DNA of 64,000 nt from Streptomyces chryseus (GCF_014650755.1 NZ_BMVO01000002.1:248001-312000), one strand, 5' to 3'. Counted from the first letter of the stretch, positions 1-12,030 are shown. Made by a program: numbers and translations. Notes: generated from the sequence alone by a model not told the origin.

Positions 1-541
<541 letters not shown>

Positions 542-545
<4 letters not shown>

Positions 546-1711
546 GCGTCACGGCAGCGAAAGGATTCACCGCGGCGGGCATCGCCGCGGGGATCAAGGA
601 CAGCGGCAACCCCGACCTGGCCCTCGTGGTCAACAACGGGCCCCGACTGGCCGCCGCGGGCGTCTTCACCTCCAACCGCGTGAAGGCCGCCCCGGTCCTG
701 TGGTCCGAGCAGGTCGTCAAGGGCGGCCGGATCTCCGCCGTCGTCCTCAACTCCGGCGGAGCCAACGCCTGTACGGGCCCGAAGGGCTTCCAGGACACCC
801 ACGCCACCGCCGAGAAGGCCGCGGAGGTGCTGAACAAGGGGGGCCTGACCGGCCACAGCGCCGGTGAGATCGCCGTCGCCTCCACCGGGCTCATCGGCAT
901 CAACCTCCCCATGGACAAGCTCCTGCCGGGCATCGAGAAGGCCGCCGGGGAACTCTCCGCGCACGGCGGTGAGAAGGCCGCCATCGCCATCAAGACCACC
1001 GACACCGTGCACAAGACGGCCGTCGCGGGCGGCGACGGCTGGACCGTCGGCGGCATGGCCAAGGGCGCGGGCATGCTCGCACCGGGCCTCGCCACCATGC
1101 TCGTCGTGCTCACCACCGACGCCGACGTCGAAGCGGACGTACTCGACAGGGCGCTGCGCGACGCCACCCGCCAGACCTTCGACCGCGTCGACTCCGACGG
1201 CTGCATGTCGACGAACGACACCGTGCTGCTGCTGGCCTCCGGAGCGTCCGGAGCGACCCCCGGTCACGACGACTTCGCCGCCGCCGTGCGCGCCGTCTGC
1301 GACGACCTGGCGCGCCAGCTCATCGGTGACGCCGAGGGCGCCAGCAAGGACATCCGCATCGAGGTGATCAACGCCGCGACCGAGGACGACGCCGTCGAGG
1401 TGGGGCGCTCGATCGCCCGTAACAACCTCCTCAAGTGCGCCATCCACGGCGAGGACCCCAACTGGGGCCGGGTCCTGTCGGGGATCGGCACCACGAAGGC
1501 CGCGTTCGACCCCGACCGGCTGAACGTCGCCATCAACGACGTCTGGGTCTGCAGGAACGGCAGCGTCGGCGACGACCGCGACCTGGTCGACATGCGCTAC
1601 CGGGAGGTCAGGATCACGGCGGACCTGGCCGAGGGCGAGGCGTCGGCCGTCATCTGGGCCAACGACCTCACCGCCGACTACGTCCACGAGAACAGCGCGT
1701 ACAGCTCATGA
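542..1711 (+). CDS. argJ: Bifunctional ornithine acetyltransferase / N-acetylglutamate synthase
   Basis: ArgJ moves the acetyl group from N-acetylornithine to glutamate, closing the acetyl cycle of arginine synthesis; bifunctional members also make N-acetylglutamate from acetyl-CoA. The 389-residue product has the family length. The self-cleavage site ATML is at residues 184-187, so Thr185 should become the N-terminal nucleophile of the beta chain, and the STGLIG oxyanion motif is at 114-119. The C-terminal NSAYSS tail is typical. The GTG start at 542 has GAGGAG five bases upstream. The last four bases overlap argB (ATGA). It sits in argC-J-B-D-R order, the standard actinobacterial arginine operon. 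Whether this copy is mono- or bifunctional cannot be told from sequence. Confidence 0.97.
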
Positions 1712-2613
1712 GCACACGCAAGCACACCGCACTGCCCAAGGCGCAGATCCTCGTCGAGGCGCTGCCCTGGCTCACCCGCCACCACGGCCGGACCGTCGTC
1801 ATCAAGTTCGGCGGCAACGCCATGATCGACGAGGACCTCAAGGCCGCCTTCGCCCAGGACGTCGTCTTCCTGCGGCACGCCGGTCTCAAGCCGGTCGTCG
1901 TGCACGGCGGCGGCCCGCAGATCAGCGCGCAGCTCGACCGGCACGGCCTGGTCAGCGAGTTCAAGGCCGGCCTGCGGGTCACCACGCCCGAGGCGATGGA
2001 CGTCGTCCGCATGGTCCTGGCCGGCCAGGTGCAGCGCGAGCTGGTCGGGTTGCTCAACCAGCACGGGCCGCTCGCCGTCGGCATGACCGGCGAGGACGCG
2101 CACACCATCACCGCCACCCAGCACTACCCGAAGATCGACGGCGAGTCCGTCGACATCGGGCGGGTCGGCGAGATCACCGCGATCGACACCGGCGCCATCC
2201 AGGCCCTGCTCGACGACGGCCGGATCCCGGTCGTCTCGTCGATCGCCCGCAGCGCGGACGACCACCACGTGTTCAACGTGAACGCGGACACCGCCGCCGC
2301 CGCGCTCGCCGCCGCGCTCGGCGCCGAGACGTTGATGGTCCTCACCGACGTCGAAGGTCTCTACGAGGACTGGCCGAACAGCGACGAGGTGATCAGCCGG
2401 CTCACCGCCAGGGAGCTGGAGAAGCTGCTGCCCGAGCTCTCCAGCGGCATGGTCCCCAAGATGGAGGGCTGCCTGCACGCCGTACGCAACGGGGTGAACA
2501 CCGCCCGCGTGATCGACGGCCGCGTACAGCACTCGATCCTGCTGGAGATCTTCACCGACGAGGGCATCGGCACGATGGTCGTGCCCGACGAGCACGAGGG
2601 GGGAACGCGGTGA
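1708..2613 (+). CDS. argB: Acetylglutamate kinase
   Basis: ArgB phosphorylates N-acetylglutamate with ATP and is usually the feedback-controlled step of arginine synthesis. The 301-residue protein shows the amino-acid kinase fold: VIKFGGNAM around residues 31-39 with phosphate-binding Lys33, the glycine loop VHGGGPQ at 65-71, and the nucleotide-site region [12 protein letters not shown] further on. The start ATG overlaps the argJ stop by four bases; the longer upstream open frame has no ArgB similarity and runs inside argJ. The stop overlaps the argD GTG start (GTGA). In arginine-sensitive members an N-terminal helix mediates hexamer formation; the present N-terminus is long enough (about 28 residues before the first strand) to contain it, but that is inference. 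Confidence 0.97.
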   Translation: MSTRKHTALPKAQILVEALPWLTRHHGRTVVIKFGGNAMIDEDLKAAFAQDVVFLRHAGLKPVVVHGGGPQISAQLDRHGLVSEFKAGLRVTTPEAMDVVRMVLAGQVQRELVGLLNQHGPLAVGMTGEDAHTITATQHYPKIDGESVDIGRVGEITAIDTGAIQALLDDGRIPVVSSIARSADDHHVFNVNADTAAAALAAALGAETLMVLTDVEGLYEDWPNSDEVISRLTARELEKLLPELSSGMVPKMEGCLHAVRNGVNTARVIDGRVQHSILLEIFTDEGIGTMVVPDEHEGGTR

Positions 2614-3824
2614 CATCGCGTCACGGGACCGGGAACCAGGAGCTGTCCCAGCGCTGGAAGACGGTCATGACGGACAACTACGGCACGCCCCAGCTGTCCC
2701 TCGTACGCGGCAGCGGCGCGAAGGTGTGGGACGCCGACGGCAAGGAATACGCCGATTTCGTCGGCGGCATCGCGGTGAACGCCCTCGGCCACGCCCACCC
2801 CGCGATCGTCGAGGCCGTCTCCGGGCAGATCGCCTCGCTCGGTCACGTCTCGAACCTGTTCATCGCCGAGCCGCCCGTGGCACTCGCGGAGCGGCTGATC
2901 CAGATCTCCGGCCGCCCCGGCCGGGTCTTCTTCTCCAACTCGGGCGCCGAGGCCAACGAAGCGGCCTTCAAGATCGGGCGCCTCACGGGCCGTACGCACA
3001 TGGTCGCCACCCAGGGCGGCTTCCACGGCCGGACGATGGGCGCGCTCGCCCTCACCGGCCAGGAGGGCAAGCGGACCCCCTTCCTGCCGCTGCCCGGGGA
3101 CGTCACGCACGTGCCGTTCGGAAACGCCGACGCCCTGCGCGCCGCCGTCACCACCGACACCGCGCTGGTGATCATCGAGCCGATCCAGGGCGAGCTCGGC
3201 GTCGTCGTCCCGCCCGAGGACTACCTGCGGGCCGCCCGCGAGATCACCCGCGCCACCGGCACGCTGCTCGTCCTCGACGAGGTGCAGACCGGCGTCGGAC
3301 GTACGGGCCGCTGGTTCGAGTACCAGGGGCACGAGGCCGTCGAGCCGGACGTCGTCACGCTCGCCAAGGGCCTCGGTGGCGGTCTGCCCCTCGGCGCGAC
3401 GCTCGCCTTCGGCCCCGCCGCGGACCTCCTCAAGCCCGGCCAGCACGGCACGACCTTCGGCGGGAACCCCGTCGCGTGCGCCGCCGGACTCGCCGTACTG
3501 GACACCATCGCGGCCGACGGACTCCTCGACCACGTCAAGCGGATCGGGGAGAAGCTGCGCGACGGAATCGAGTCACTCGGGCACCCACTGGTCTCCCACG
3601 TCCGTGGCGCGGGTCTGCTCCTGGGTATCGTGCTCACCGAGTCCCTTGCTCCCCAGGTGCAGCAGGCGGCTCAGGACGCCGGACTCCTGGTGAACGCGCC
3701 CGCCCCCGATGTCGTACGGCTCATGCCGCCGTTCGTCCTCGCAGACGCGGAGGTGGACACGTTCCTGCGGGCACTGCCCGGCGTTCTCGACACCGCACAC
3801 GGGGACCGACGATCCGGAGAATGA
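2610..3824 (+). CDS. argD: Acetylornithine aminotransferase
   Basis: ArgD is a PLP enzyme that converts N-acetylglutamate semialdehyde to N-acetylornithine. The 404-residue sequence has the class-III aminotransferase hallmarks: the [15 protein letters not shown] phosphate-binding region, [13 protein letters not shown], the cofactor aspartate in [15 protein letters not shown], and the Schiff-base lysine in [13 protein letters not shown] (about Lys253). It begins with GTG overlapping the argB stop by four bases and ends just over the start region of argR. The position between argB and argR and the absence of another argD nearby make the biosynthetic role very likely. Some ArgD enzymes also act on succinyl-diaminopimelate, which cannot be judged here. 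Confidence 0.97.
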   Translation: MTSRHGTGNQELSQRWKTVMTDNYGTPQLSLVRGSGAKVWDADGKEYADFVGGIAVNALGHAHPAIVEAVSGQIASLGHVSNLFIAEPPVALAERLIQISGRPGRVFFSNSGAEANEAAFKIGRLTGRTHMVATQGGFHGRTMGALALTGQEGKRTPFLPLPGDVTHVPFGNADALRAAVTTDTALVIIEPIQGELGVVVPPEDYLRAAREITRATGTLLVLDEVQTGVGRTGRWFEYQGHEAVEPDVVTLAKGLGGGLPLGATLAFGPAADLLKPGQHGTTFGGNPVACAAGLAVLDTIAADGLLDHVKRIGEKLRDGIESLGHPLVSHVRGAGLLLGIVLTESLAPQVQQAAQDAGLLVNAPAPDVVRLMPPFVLADAEVDTFLRALPGVLDTAHGDRRSGE

Positions 3825-3829
3825 CACCG

Positions 3830-4368
3830 ATGACCGAGGCGCAGGCGCAGGACAACGAGCACGGCGGCCCTGCCGTACCGCAGACCCGCACCGCCAGGCA
3901 CCGCCGGATCGTGGACATCCTGAACCGGGCCCCGGTGCGCTCGCAGAGCCAGCTCGCGAAGCTCCTCGCCGACGACGGGCTGAGCGTCACCCAGGCGACG
4001 CTCTCCCGCGACCTCGACGAGCTGGGGGCGGTGAAGATCCGCAACACGGGCGGGGAGCTGATCTACGCCGTGCCCAGCGAGGGCGGCTTCCGCACCCCGC
4101 ACGCGCCGCTCGGCGAATCCGCCAAGGAGGAGCGGATGCGCCGCCTCTCCGGCGAACTGCTGATCTCCGCCGAGGCCTCGGCCAACCTCGTCGTCCTGCG
4201 CACGCCCCCGGGGGCCGCCCAGTTCCTGGCCTCGGCGATCGACCAGGCCGAGCTGAACGCCATCCTCGGCACCATCGCGGGTGACGACACGCTGCTCCTG
4301 ATCAGCCGCGACCCGGCGGGCGGCCAGGCGCTGGCCGACCACCTCCTGCGCCTGGCCCAGAACGACCG

Positions 4369-4372
<4 letters not shown>
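3830..4372 (+). CDS. argR: Arginine repressor
   Basis: ArgR is the arginine-binding repressor of the arg genes. The 180-residue product has an N-terminal winged helix (residues about 15-85, with [18 protein letters not shown] as the recognition region) and a C-terminal hexamerisation and arginine-binding domain ending in the [12 protein letters not shown] segment. The chosen ATG at 3830 has GGAGA (3816-3820) nine bases upstream; an ATG at 3821 overlaps the argD stop (ATGA) but leaves no room for a ribosome site and adds only MTP. The stop overlaps the stop of the convergent gene by two bases, leaving no intergenic terminator. A probable ArgR operator lies 1.6 kb downstream before argG, and the gene is probably itself under ArgR through the argC promoter. 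Confidence 0.96.
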
Positions 4373-4959
<587 letters not shown>

Positions 4960-5037
4960 GCCACGGATTATCCGCGCCGATTCCCGCGCCCCCGCCGCCC
5001 GTTCGGCGACCGGACCGTCGCGTCGTCCCGGCGGTGG

Positions 5038-5964
5038 TCAGGCCCTGGCCGCCAGGGGCCGGCTGTGCTCCCGGACCTGTTCCGGAGTCAGGTAGGAGGT
5101 GGCGCTCTCGAAGTCCTGCAGGGTGCCGGGTCTGCGGGACTGGAAGTCCGTGCGGACGAAGTCGTCGCCCGCCAGGGCGTTGAGCGTCCAGTTCGTCACG
5201 ACGCGGGTCCTGGCGGTCAGCGTCGGGAGCGCCAGCAGGTGGTAGCCGCGCGCGACCGCCTGGGCGGGCAGGCCGTGCGGTTCGAGGCCGAGCGGCTTGG
5301 AGACCGCGTCGATGCCGCCGAGGTCGACGACCAGGCCGAGGTCCTTGTGGACGTACGGCTTCAGCGGGGCGCCGCGCAGGCGGGCCAGGATGTTCTCCGC
5401 GAGGGCCTTGCCCTGGCGCTGGGCGTGCTGCGCGGTCGGCGGGCACACGGCGTCGCCGCCCTTGGCCAGGTCGGGTACGGCGGCCGCGTCGCCCGCCGCG
5501 AACAGGCCGTCGAAGCCGGGGACGGTCAGCTGGGGGGTGGCCGCGAGGCGGCCGCGTACCGTCTCCGCTCCCAGCGTCGCCACCAGCGGGCTCGCGGAGA
5601 CGCCGGCGGTCCGGATCAGCGTGTGCGAGGGCAGCGTGCGGCCGTCCGTGAGCTTCACCGTCGTCGCGTCGACCGAGGTGCCCAGCGAGAACTCGATGCC
5701 CCGGTAGCGCAGGGTGGCCATCGCCTTCTCGCCCAGCTTCTCGCCCAGTTCGGGCAGCAGGCGCGGCGCCACGTCGACCAGGTGCCACCTGATCTGCGCG
5801 CGGTCCAGCCGCGGGTAGCGGCCGACGGCGGCTGAGGTGAGGCGCTGCAGGTAGGCGGCGGTCTCCGTACCTGCGTACGTACGGCTCCGCCACCACCTCG
5901 CCGGTGACCTTCCGGACCACGCACACCTTGGCCTCGGGGTCGGCCGCCCGTCGGCGCGGTGCAT
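5038..5964 (-). pseudogene. N-terminally truncated NAD(P)H dehydrogenase (NDH-2 type) remnant
   Basis: From about 5880 down to the stop the sequence encodes the second half of a pyridine-nucleotide disulfide oxidoreductase of the type II NADH dehydrogenase kind: a helix after the NADH-binding glycines ([11 protein letters not shown]), PRLLPELGEKLGEKAM, the C-terminal FAD site LFAAGDAAAVPD, then the dimer/membrane segment. The N-terminal FAD domain with its GxGxxG motif, about 130-160 residues, is missing, and the first strand of the NADH domain breaks off just before YAGTE. The 25 or so residues upstream in frame are Arg/Pro-rich and look non-coding. The gene ends close to the argG operator, suggesting a deletion when argG came to lie here. 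Intact family members have about 400-460 residues. A shortened functional protein is possible but unlikely. Confidence 0.7.
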
Positions 5965-6016
5965 TCGGGCGGCTTTCGCGTCGTCCCGCGACCGCGTTGA
6001 CGAAACATACGGTGGA

Positions 6017-6050
6017 GTGCATACTTATACCCATCACCGCATGCATCGTA
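6017..6050 (+). promoter_or_regulatory. Candidate ArgR operator (ARG boxes) before argG
   Basis: Just upstream of the argG ribosome site lie the AT-richer elements TGCATACTTATACCCAT and CGCATGCATCG, an unusually AT-rich island here. Streptomyces ARG boxes known from S. clavuligerus contain TGCAT and CCATGCA-like halves, which these resemble. The position, the neighbouring argR and the fact that argG is an arginine gene support an operator. The exact box borders are inferred. Confidence 0.6.
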
Positions 6051-6061
6051 AGGAGAAACCC

Positions 6062-7255
6062 GTGACCGAGCGCGTCGTACTCGCCTACTCGGGCGGCCTG
6101 GACACCTCCGTCGCCATCGGCTGGATCGCCGAGGAGACGGGCGCCGAGGTCATCGCCGTTGCCGTGGACGTCGGCCAGGGCGGCGAGGACCTGGACGTCA
6201 TCCGCAAGCGCGCGCTCGCCTGCGGTGCCGTCGAAGCCGAGGTCGCGGACGCCAAGGACGAGTTCGCCGAGGAGTACTGCCTCCCCGCGATCAAGGCCAA
6301 CGCCCTCTACATGGACCGCTACCCGCTGGTCTCGGCCCTCTCGCGGCCGACCATCGTCAAGCACCTCGTCGCCGCCGCCAACAAGCACGGCGCCTCGATC
6401 GTGGCCCACGGCTGCACCGGCAAGGGCAACGACCAGGTCCGCTTCGAAGCCGGCATCTCCGCGCTCGGTCCCGACCTGAAGTGCATCGCCCCGGTCCGCG
6501 ACTACGCGATGACCCGGGACAAGGCGATCGCCTTCTGCGAGGAGAAGAACCTCCCGATCGCGACCACCAAGAAGTCCCCGTACTCCATCGACCAGAACGT
6601 CTTCGGGCGCGCCGTCGAGACGGGCTTCCTGGAGGACATCTGGAACGCCCCGATCGAGGACATCTACGAGTACACCTCGAACCCGGCGCTCCCCCGCGAG
6701 GCCGACGAGGTCGTCATCTCCTTCAAGGAGGGCGTCCCGGTCGCCGTCGACGGCAAGCCCGTCACCGTCCTCCAGGCCATCCAGCAGCTCAACGAGCGCG
6801 CCGGAGCCCAGGGCATCGGCCGGATCGACATGGTCGAGGACCGGCTGGTCGGCATCAAGTCCCGTGAGGTGTACGAGGCACCGGGCGCGATCGCGCTGAT
6901 CACCGCCCACCAGGAGCTGGAGAACGTCACCGTCGAGCGCGAGCTGGCCCGCTACAAGCGGCAGGTCGAGCAGCGCTGGGGCGAGATGGTCTACGACGGC
7001 CTGTGGTTCTCCCCGCTCAAGCGCGCGCTCGACGGCTTCATCAACGAGGCCAACCAGCACGTCACCGGCGACATCCGGATGACCCTGCACGGCGGCCGCG
7101 CCGTCGTCACCGGCCGGAAGTCCGACGAGTCGCTGTACGACTTCAACCTGGCGACGTACGACTCGGGCGACACGTTCGACCAGTCCAAGGCGCAGGGCTT
7201 CATCGAGATCTTCGGCCTGTCGTCGAAGATCGCCGCCAAGCGTGACCTGGCGTAA
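6062..7255 (+). CDS. argG: Argininosuccinate synthase
   Basis: ArgG joins citrulline and aspartate with ATP to argininosuccinate. The 397-residue product is full length and begins with the PP-motif ATP loop AYSGGLDTS (residues 8-16), followed by VDVGQGGED and the conserved substrate segments [11 protein letters not shown] and SPYSIDQN. The GTG at 6062 has AAGGAG (6050-6055) six bases upstream; an upstream in-frame GTG at 6017 would place coding sequence over the candidate ArgR operator and adds residues foreign to the family. argH follows after 85 bases. In several streptomycetes argG is unlinked from the arg cluster; here it is inside it, next to a broken oxidoreductase gene. Confidence 0.97.
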   Translation: MTERVVLAYSGGLDTSVAIGWIAEETGAEVIAVAVDVGQGGEDLDVIRKRALACGAVEAEVADAKDEFAEEYCLPAIKANALYMDRYPLVSALSRPTIVKHLVAAANKHGASIVAHGCTGKGNDQVRFEAGISALGPDLKCIAPVRDYAMTRDKAIAFCEEKNLPIATTKKSPYSIDQNVFGRAVETGFLEDIWNAPIEDIYEYTSNPALPREADEVVISFKEGVPVAVDGKPVTVLQAIQQLNERAGAQGIGRIDMVEDRLVGIKSREVYEAPGAIALITAHQELENVTVERELARYKRQVEQRWGEMVYDGLWFSPLKRALDGFINEANQHVTGDIRMTLHGGRAVVTGRKSDESLYDFNLATYDSGDTFDQSKAQGFIEIFGLSSKIAAKRDLA

Positions 7256-7274
7256 GCACCACTCGTTCGACAGC

Positions 7275-7307
7275 CCGCCTCCCGACCCTCCAGGGGTGGG
7301 GAGGCGG
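7275..7307 (+). terminator. Hairpin between argG and argH
   Basis: A 9-bp perfect stem (CCGCCTCCC at 7275-7283 with GGGAGGCGG at 7299-7307) encloses a second 4-bp stem (ACCC/GGGT). No T-run follows, as is common for Streptomyces terminators. It may reduce read-through from argG into argH or stabilise the argG mRNA end. Confidence 0.55.
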
Positions 7308-7328
7308 TCGCACATCCCCACCCCTTGA

Positions 7329-8768
<1,440 letters not shown>

Positions 8769-8784
8769 ACAGCGCGGTCCGGTT

Positions 8785-8820
8785 GAGTACGGTAGTGAGG
8801 GACCGTACTCGACCGTACTC
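8785..8820 (+). promoter_or_regulatory. Perfect palindrome plus third half-site before the aldo/keto reductase
   Basis: GAGTACGGT (8785-8793) and ACCGTACTC (8802-8810) form a 9-bp perfect inverted repeat with an 8-base spacer, and ACCGTACTC is repeated directly at 8812-8820. Such spacing fits an operator for a dimeric helix-turn-helix protein. It lies 16 bases before the ATG at 8836 and could also fold as an RNA hairpin; the bound protein is unknown. Confidence 0.5.
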
Positions 8821-8835
8821 GCGGGGAGGCCCACG

Positions 8836-9807
8836 ATGCCCTTTGCCCGGCTGTCGGCGGCGACCACTGCCACCGCCCACTTCGGACTCGGCCTCGCGGC
8901 CGTCGGCCGTCCGGCGTACATCACGCCCGGCCGGGACCGTGACCTGCCCGACGGCCGCAGCCCCGACGCCCTGCGCGAGCGCGCCCACGAGCTGCTGGAC
9001 GCCGCCTACGCGCAGGGCGTCCGCTATTTCGACGTGGCCCGCTCCTACGGCCGCGCGGAGGAGTTCCTCGCCGAGTGGCTGGGTGCCAGGCCCGACGTCC
9101 GGGACGTGGTGATCGGCAGCAAGTGGGGCTACACGTACACCGGTGACTGGCGCACCGACGCGGAAGTCCACGAGGTCAAGGACCACAGCGCCGAGGCCTT
9201 CGAGCGCCAGCGCGCGGAGACCGGCGCCCTGCTGGGCGAGCGCCTCGACCTGTACCAGATCCACTCCGTGACGCCCGACAGCCCGGCGCTCACCGACCCC
9301 GCCCTCCACGCCCTGCTGGCGGAGTTCGCGGCCGGCGGGGTGACGGTCGGCATCTCCACGAGCGGACCCGGCCAGGCGGACGCGGTGCGGGCGGCGCTCG
9401 CCGTGACGGTGGACGGCGAGCCGTTGTTCCGCACGGTCCAGGCGACGTACAACCTGCTGGAGCCCTCGGCCGCGAGCGCGCTGGCCGAGGCCCACGACGC
9501 GGGCCTCACCGTGATCGTCAAGGAATCCCTGGCCAACGGCAGGCTGGCCGGCCCCGCCGCCCCGCCCGCTCTGCGCGCGGTGGCCGAGGAGACCGGCGCG
9601 AGTTGCGACGCCGTCGCCCTGGCGGCGATCCTGCGGCTGCCCTGGGCCGGCGTGGTCCTGTCCGGCGCGGCGACCGCCGTCCAGCTGTCGGCGAACCTGC
9701 ACGCGGCGGTGGTGGACCTCGACGAGGGGCAGCTGGCCCGTCTGGCGGAGTTGCCGGAGGAGCCGGCGGCGTACTGGAAGCACCGCTCGGAACTGCCCTG
9801 GAGCTGA
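8836..9807 (+). CDS. Aldo/keto reductase
   Basis: A 323-residue NADPH-dependent oxidoreductase of the aldo/keto reductase barrel family. The catalytic tetrad is visible: Asp66 and Tyr71 in YFDVARSYG, Lys96 in IGSKWGY, and the histidine in YQIHS. The C-terminal part has the cofactor region LRLPWAGVVLSGA. Substrates of such enzymes range from sugars to aldehydes and cannot be predicted. The ATG at 8836 is preceded by GGGGAGG. A striking 36-base repeat array lies directly upstream, suggesting local regulation independent of argH. A divergent TetR-type gene is not adjacent in the opposite direction; the next gene downstream is a TetR regulator with its own operator. Confidence 0.92.
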   Translation: MPFARLSAATTATAHFGLGLAAVGRPAYITPGRDRDLPDGRSPDALRERAHELLDAAYAQGVRYFDVARSYGRAEEFLAEWLGARPDVRDVVIGSKWGYTYTGDWRTDAEVHEVKDHSAEAFERQRAETGALLGERLDLYQIHSVTPDSPALTDPALHALLAEFAAGGVTVGISTSGPGQADAVRAALAVTVDGEPLFRTVQATYNLLEPSAASALAEAHDAGLTVIVKESLANGRLAGPAAPPALRAVAEETGASCDAVALAAILRLPWAGVVLSGAATAVQLSANLHAAVVDLDEGQLARLAELPEEPAAYWKHRSELPWS

Positions 9808-9838
9808 GGCGTTCCGGCGGGGGAGCCACCCGGTCGGC

Positions 9839-9876
9839 GAGACATCGTTGTCTCATTCGGGTTATCGTTGTCTCAT
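9839..9876 (+). promoter_or_regulatory. Probable TetR operator and leaderless promoter
   Basis: A 16-base palindrome GAGACA-TCGT-TGTCTC (9839-9854) is followed by an exact second copy of its right half: ATCGTTGTCTCAT occurs at 9844-9856 and 9864-9876, one 20-base period apart. The second copy contains the ATG of the regulator. A -10-like TATCGT (9865-9870 region) lies seven or so bases before that ATG, so the message is probably leaderless and the operator overlaps the promoter, as expected for autoregulation. Confidence 0.6.
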
Positions 9877-10426
9877 GACTGTCGATTGCGAGCAGGTGCT
9901 CCGCACCGCGGCCGCCCTCCTCTCCCGCAAGGCGACCGCGACCATGGACGAGGTCGCCAAGTCGGCCGGCATCGGCCGGGCGACCCTGCACCGCCACTTC
10001 GCCGGGCGCGACGCCCTGGTCAAGGCGCTCGAAGAGCTCGGCATCCGCGAGTTCGAGGCGGCGCTCGACGCCGCCCGGCTCGACGAGGGCTCCGCCGAGG
10101 ACGGGCTGCGCCGCCTGGTCGCGCGGATCGAGCCCGCCGCCGGCCTGCTCGCCTTCCTCGTCACCGAGAACCAGCTCTTCGAGGGTGCCCACGTCAACGA
10201 GGGATGGGGCCGTCTGGACGCGCGCGTCTCCGCGCATTTCCGGCGTGGACAGCAGCAGGGCGAGTTCAGGATCGACCTCACCCCGGCCTGGCTGACCGAG
10301 GCGCTGTACGGGCTCATCGGCACCTGCGCGTGGGCCGTCCAGGACGGCCGGGTCGCGGCCAAGGACTTCCAGTACATGATCGTCGAGTTGCTGCTCGGCG
10401 GAGCTCGTCGGAACGTGGAGCAATGA
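9875..10426 (+). CDS. TetR family transcriptional regulator
   Basis: A 183-residue TetR-type repressor. The N-terminal helix-turn-helix is clear: MDEVAKSAGIGRATLHRHF at about residues 26-44 followed by GRDALVKAL. The C-terminal ligand domain is of the type found beside multidrug exporters. The ATG at 9875 is preferred: it lies inside the second repeat of the operator, has no Shine-Dalgarno sequence and is probably read from a leaderless mRNA. A TTG at 9848 in frame would add nine residues encoded by the operator itself. The stop overlaps the ATG of the MFS gene (ATGA), so the two form a coupled regulator-exporter pair, which most likely respond to the exporter's substrate. Confidence 0.93.
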   Translation: MTVDCEQVLRTAAALLSRKATATMDEVAKSAGIGRATLHRHFAGRDALVKALEELGIREFEAALDAARLDEGSAEDGLRRLVARIEPAAGLLAFLVTENQLFEGAHVNEGWGRLDARVSAHFRRGQQQGEFRIDLTPAWLTEALYGLIGTCAWAVQDGRVAAKDFQYMIVELLLGGARRNVEQ

Positions 10427-11973
10427 CGAGCAGCGGCCGGCACCAGGTGGCGCGCAGCGCCGTCCACCACCCCGGCCGCTGGCTTGCCCTGGGCGTCCTG
10501 GTGCTGGCCGTGCTGCTGGTCGCCGTCGACGCGACCGTACTCGGCCTGGCGACACCCTTCCTGAGCGAGGACCTCCAGCCCTCCGGCACCCAGCTGCTGT
10601 GGATCGGCGACGTCTACTCGTTCGTCATCGCCGGTCTGCTCGTCTCGATGGGCAGCCTCGGCGACCGGATCGGCCGCAAGAAGCTGCTGCTCACCGGCGC
10701 GGTCGCGTTCGGCGCGGTCTCCGTGCTGAACGCGTACGCCTCCAGCCCCGAGATGATGATCCTCGCCCGCGCCCTGCTCGGCGTGGCCGGTGCGACGCTG
10801 ATGCCGTCCACCCTCGCGCTCATCCGCAACATCTTCCACGACGCCGAGGAACGCAGCTTCGCCATCGGCATCTGGGGCGCCGCCGCCTCGGCCGGCGCGG
10901 CCGTGGGGCCGGTGGTGGGCGGCTTCCTGCTGGAGAACTTCTGGTGGGGCTCGGTCTTCCTCATCAACGTGCCGGTGATGCTGGTCCTGGTCCTCGTCGG
11001 CATCAAGCTGCTGCCCGAATCGAAGGACCCGTCGCCGGGCCCGTGGGACCTGCTCAGCGTCGTGCTCTCGCTCGTCGGCATCATCTGTTTCGTGTACGCC
11101 GTCAAAGAGGCGGCCGCGCACGGCCTCGCCTGGGGGACCGGGCTCACGGGGCTGGCCGGCCTGGCGGCGCTCTTCTGGTTCGTACGGCGCCAGCTCACGC
11201 TTCCCTCGCCGCTGCTGGACATGCGGCTCTTTCACCACCGGGGGTTCTCCGGCGCGGTCCTCGCCGACCTGCTGACCATCCTCGGCCTGTCCGGCCTGGT
11301 GTTCTTCCTCTCGCAGTTCCTACAGCTCGTCCAGGGGCGCACCCCGCTGGAATCGGGCCTCATCGAACTGCCCGCGGCGGCCGGCGCGGTGGTCGCCGGA
11401 CTGTCCGCCGGTTACGTGGCGCGCAGGCTGTCGGTCCGCATCGCGGTCTCCGGCGGACTGGTGGCGCTCGGTCTCGGCCTGCTGACCTGCACCGTCGTCA
11501 CGGCCGACACCGGCGTGCCGATGCTTGTCGCCGCCATGATCGTCGGCGGTATCGGGGCGGGCCTGGCCTTCACCGTGACGGCCGACGTCATTCTCTCCAG
11601 CGTCCCCAAGGAACAGGCGGGAGCCGCGTCGGCCGTCTCCGAGACGGCGTACGAACTGGGCGCGGCGCTCGGCATCGCGGTGCTCGGCTCGATCGTGACG
11701 GGCATCTACCGCAGCTTCAGGGTGCCCCCGGGCACCCCCGCCGACGTGGCGGACGCCGCGCACGACTCCCTCGGCGGAGCCGTCGAGGCGGCGGAGTCCC
11801 TCCCGGCCGACCAGGCCGCCGCGCTCGTCGCGGCGGCGCAGGACGCGTTCACGGACGGCTTCCAGGCGGGCGCGTGGGTGGGGTCGGTCGTGCTGTTCGT
11901 GACAGCGGTCGCCGCGTCGTTCATGCTGCGGGGCCAGAAGCTGGCGAAGGGCATCGTCGACGACATCCCTTGA
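10423..11973 (+). CDS. MFS transporter, DHA2 (14-TM drug:H+ antiporter) type
   Basis: A 516-residue cytoplasmic-membrane exporter. Membrane segments run through most of the length, about 14, as in the DHA2/QacA-EmrB group. Motif A (GSLGDRIGRKK) follows segment 2, and the antiporter motif region GAAVGPVVGG marks segment 5. It is coupled by a four-base overlap to the TetR gene in front, a common arrangement for drug efflux; the substrate is unknown. A strong bidirectional terminator follows 16 bases after the stop. Close relatives are often annotated as quaternary-ammonium or methyl-viologen pumps, which here would be only a guess. Confidence 0.93.
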   Translation: MTSSGRHQVARSAVHHPGRWLALGVLVLAVLLVAVDATVLGLATPFLSEDLQPSGTQLLWIGDVYSFVIAGLLVSMGSLGDRIGRKKLLLTGAVAFGAVSVLNAYASSPEMMILARALLGVAGATLMPSTLALIRNIFHDAEERSFAIGIWGAAASAGAAVGPVVGGFLLENFWWGSVFLINVPVMLVLVLVGIKLLPESKDPSPGPWDLLSVVLSLVGIICFVYAVKEAAAHGLAWGTGLTGLAGLAALFWFVRRQLTLPSPLLDMRLFHHRGFSGAVLADLLTILGLSGLVFFLSQFLQLVQGRTPLESGLIELPAAAGAVVAGLSAGYVARRLSVRIAVSGGLVALGLGLLTCTVVTADTGVPMLVAAMIVGGIGAGLAFTVTADVILSSVPKEQAGAASAVSETAYELGAALGIAVLGSIVTGIYRSFRVPPGTPADVADAAHDSLGGAVEAAESLPADQAAALVAAAQDAFTDGFQAGAWVGSVVLFVTAVAASFMLRGQKLAKGIVDDIP

Positions 11974-11989
11974 CGCGCGGCAGGCGTAC

Positions 11990-12030
11990 GCAAAGGGCCG
12001 GGGCACCTTGTCGGTGCCCCGGCCCTTTGC
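11990..12030. terminator. Bidirectional terminator, MFS gene / acyltransferase gene
   Basis: GCAAAGGGCCGGGGCACC (11990-12007) pairs perfectly over 18 bp with 12013-12030 around a five-base loop. The arms give a short T-run on either strand (CCCTTTGC), so it can end both convergent transcripts. Confidence 0.85.
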
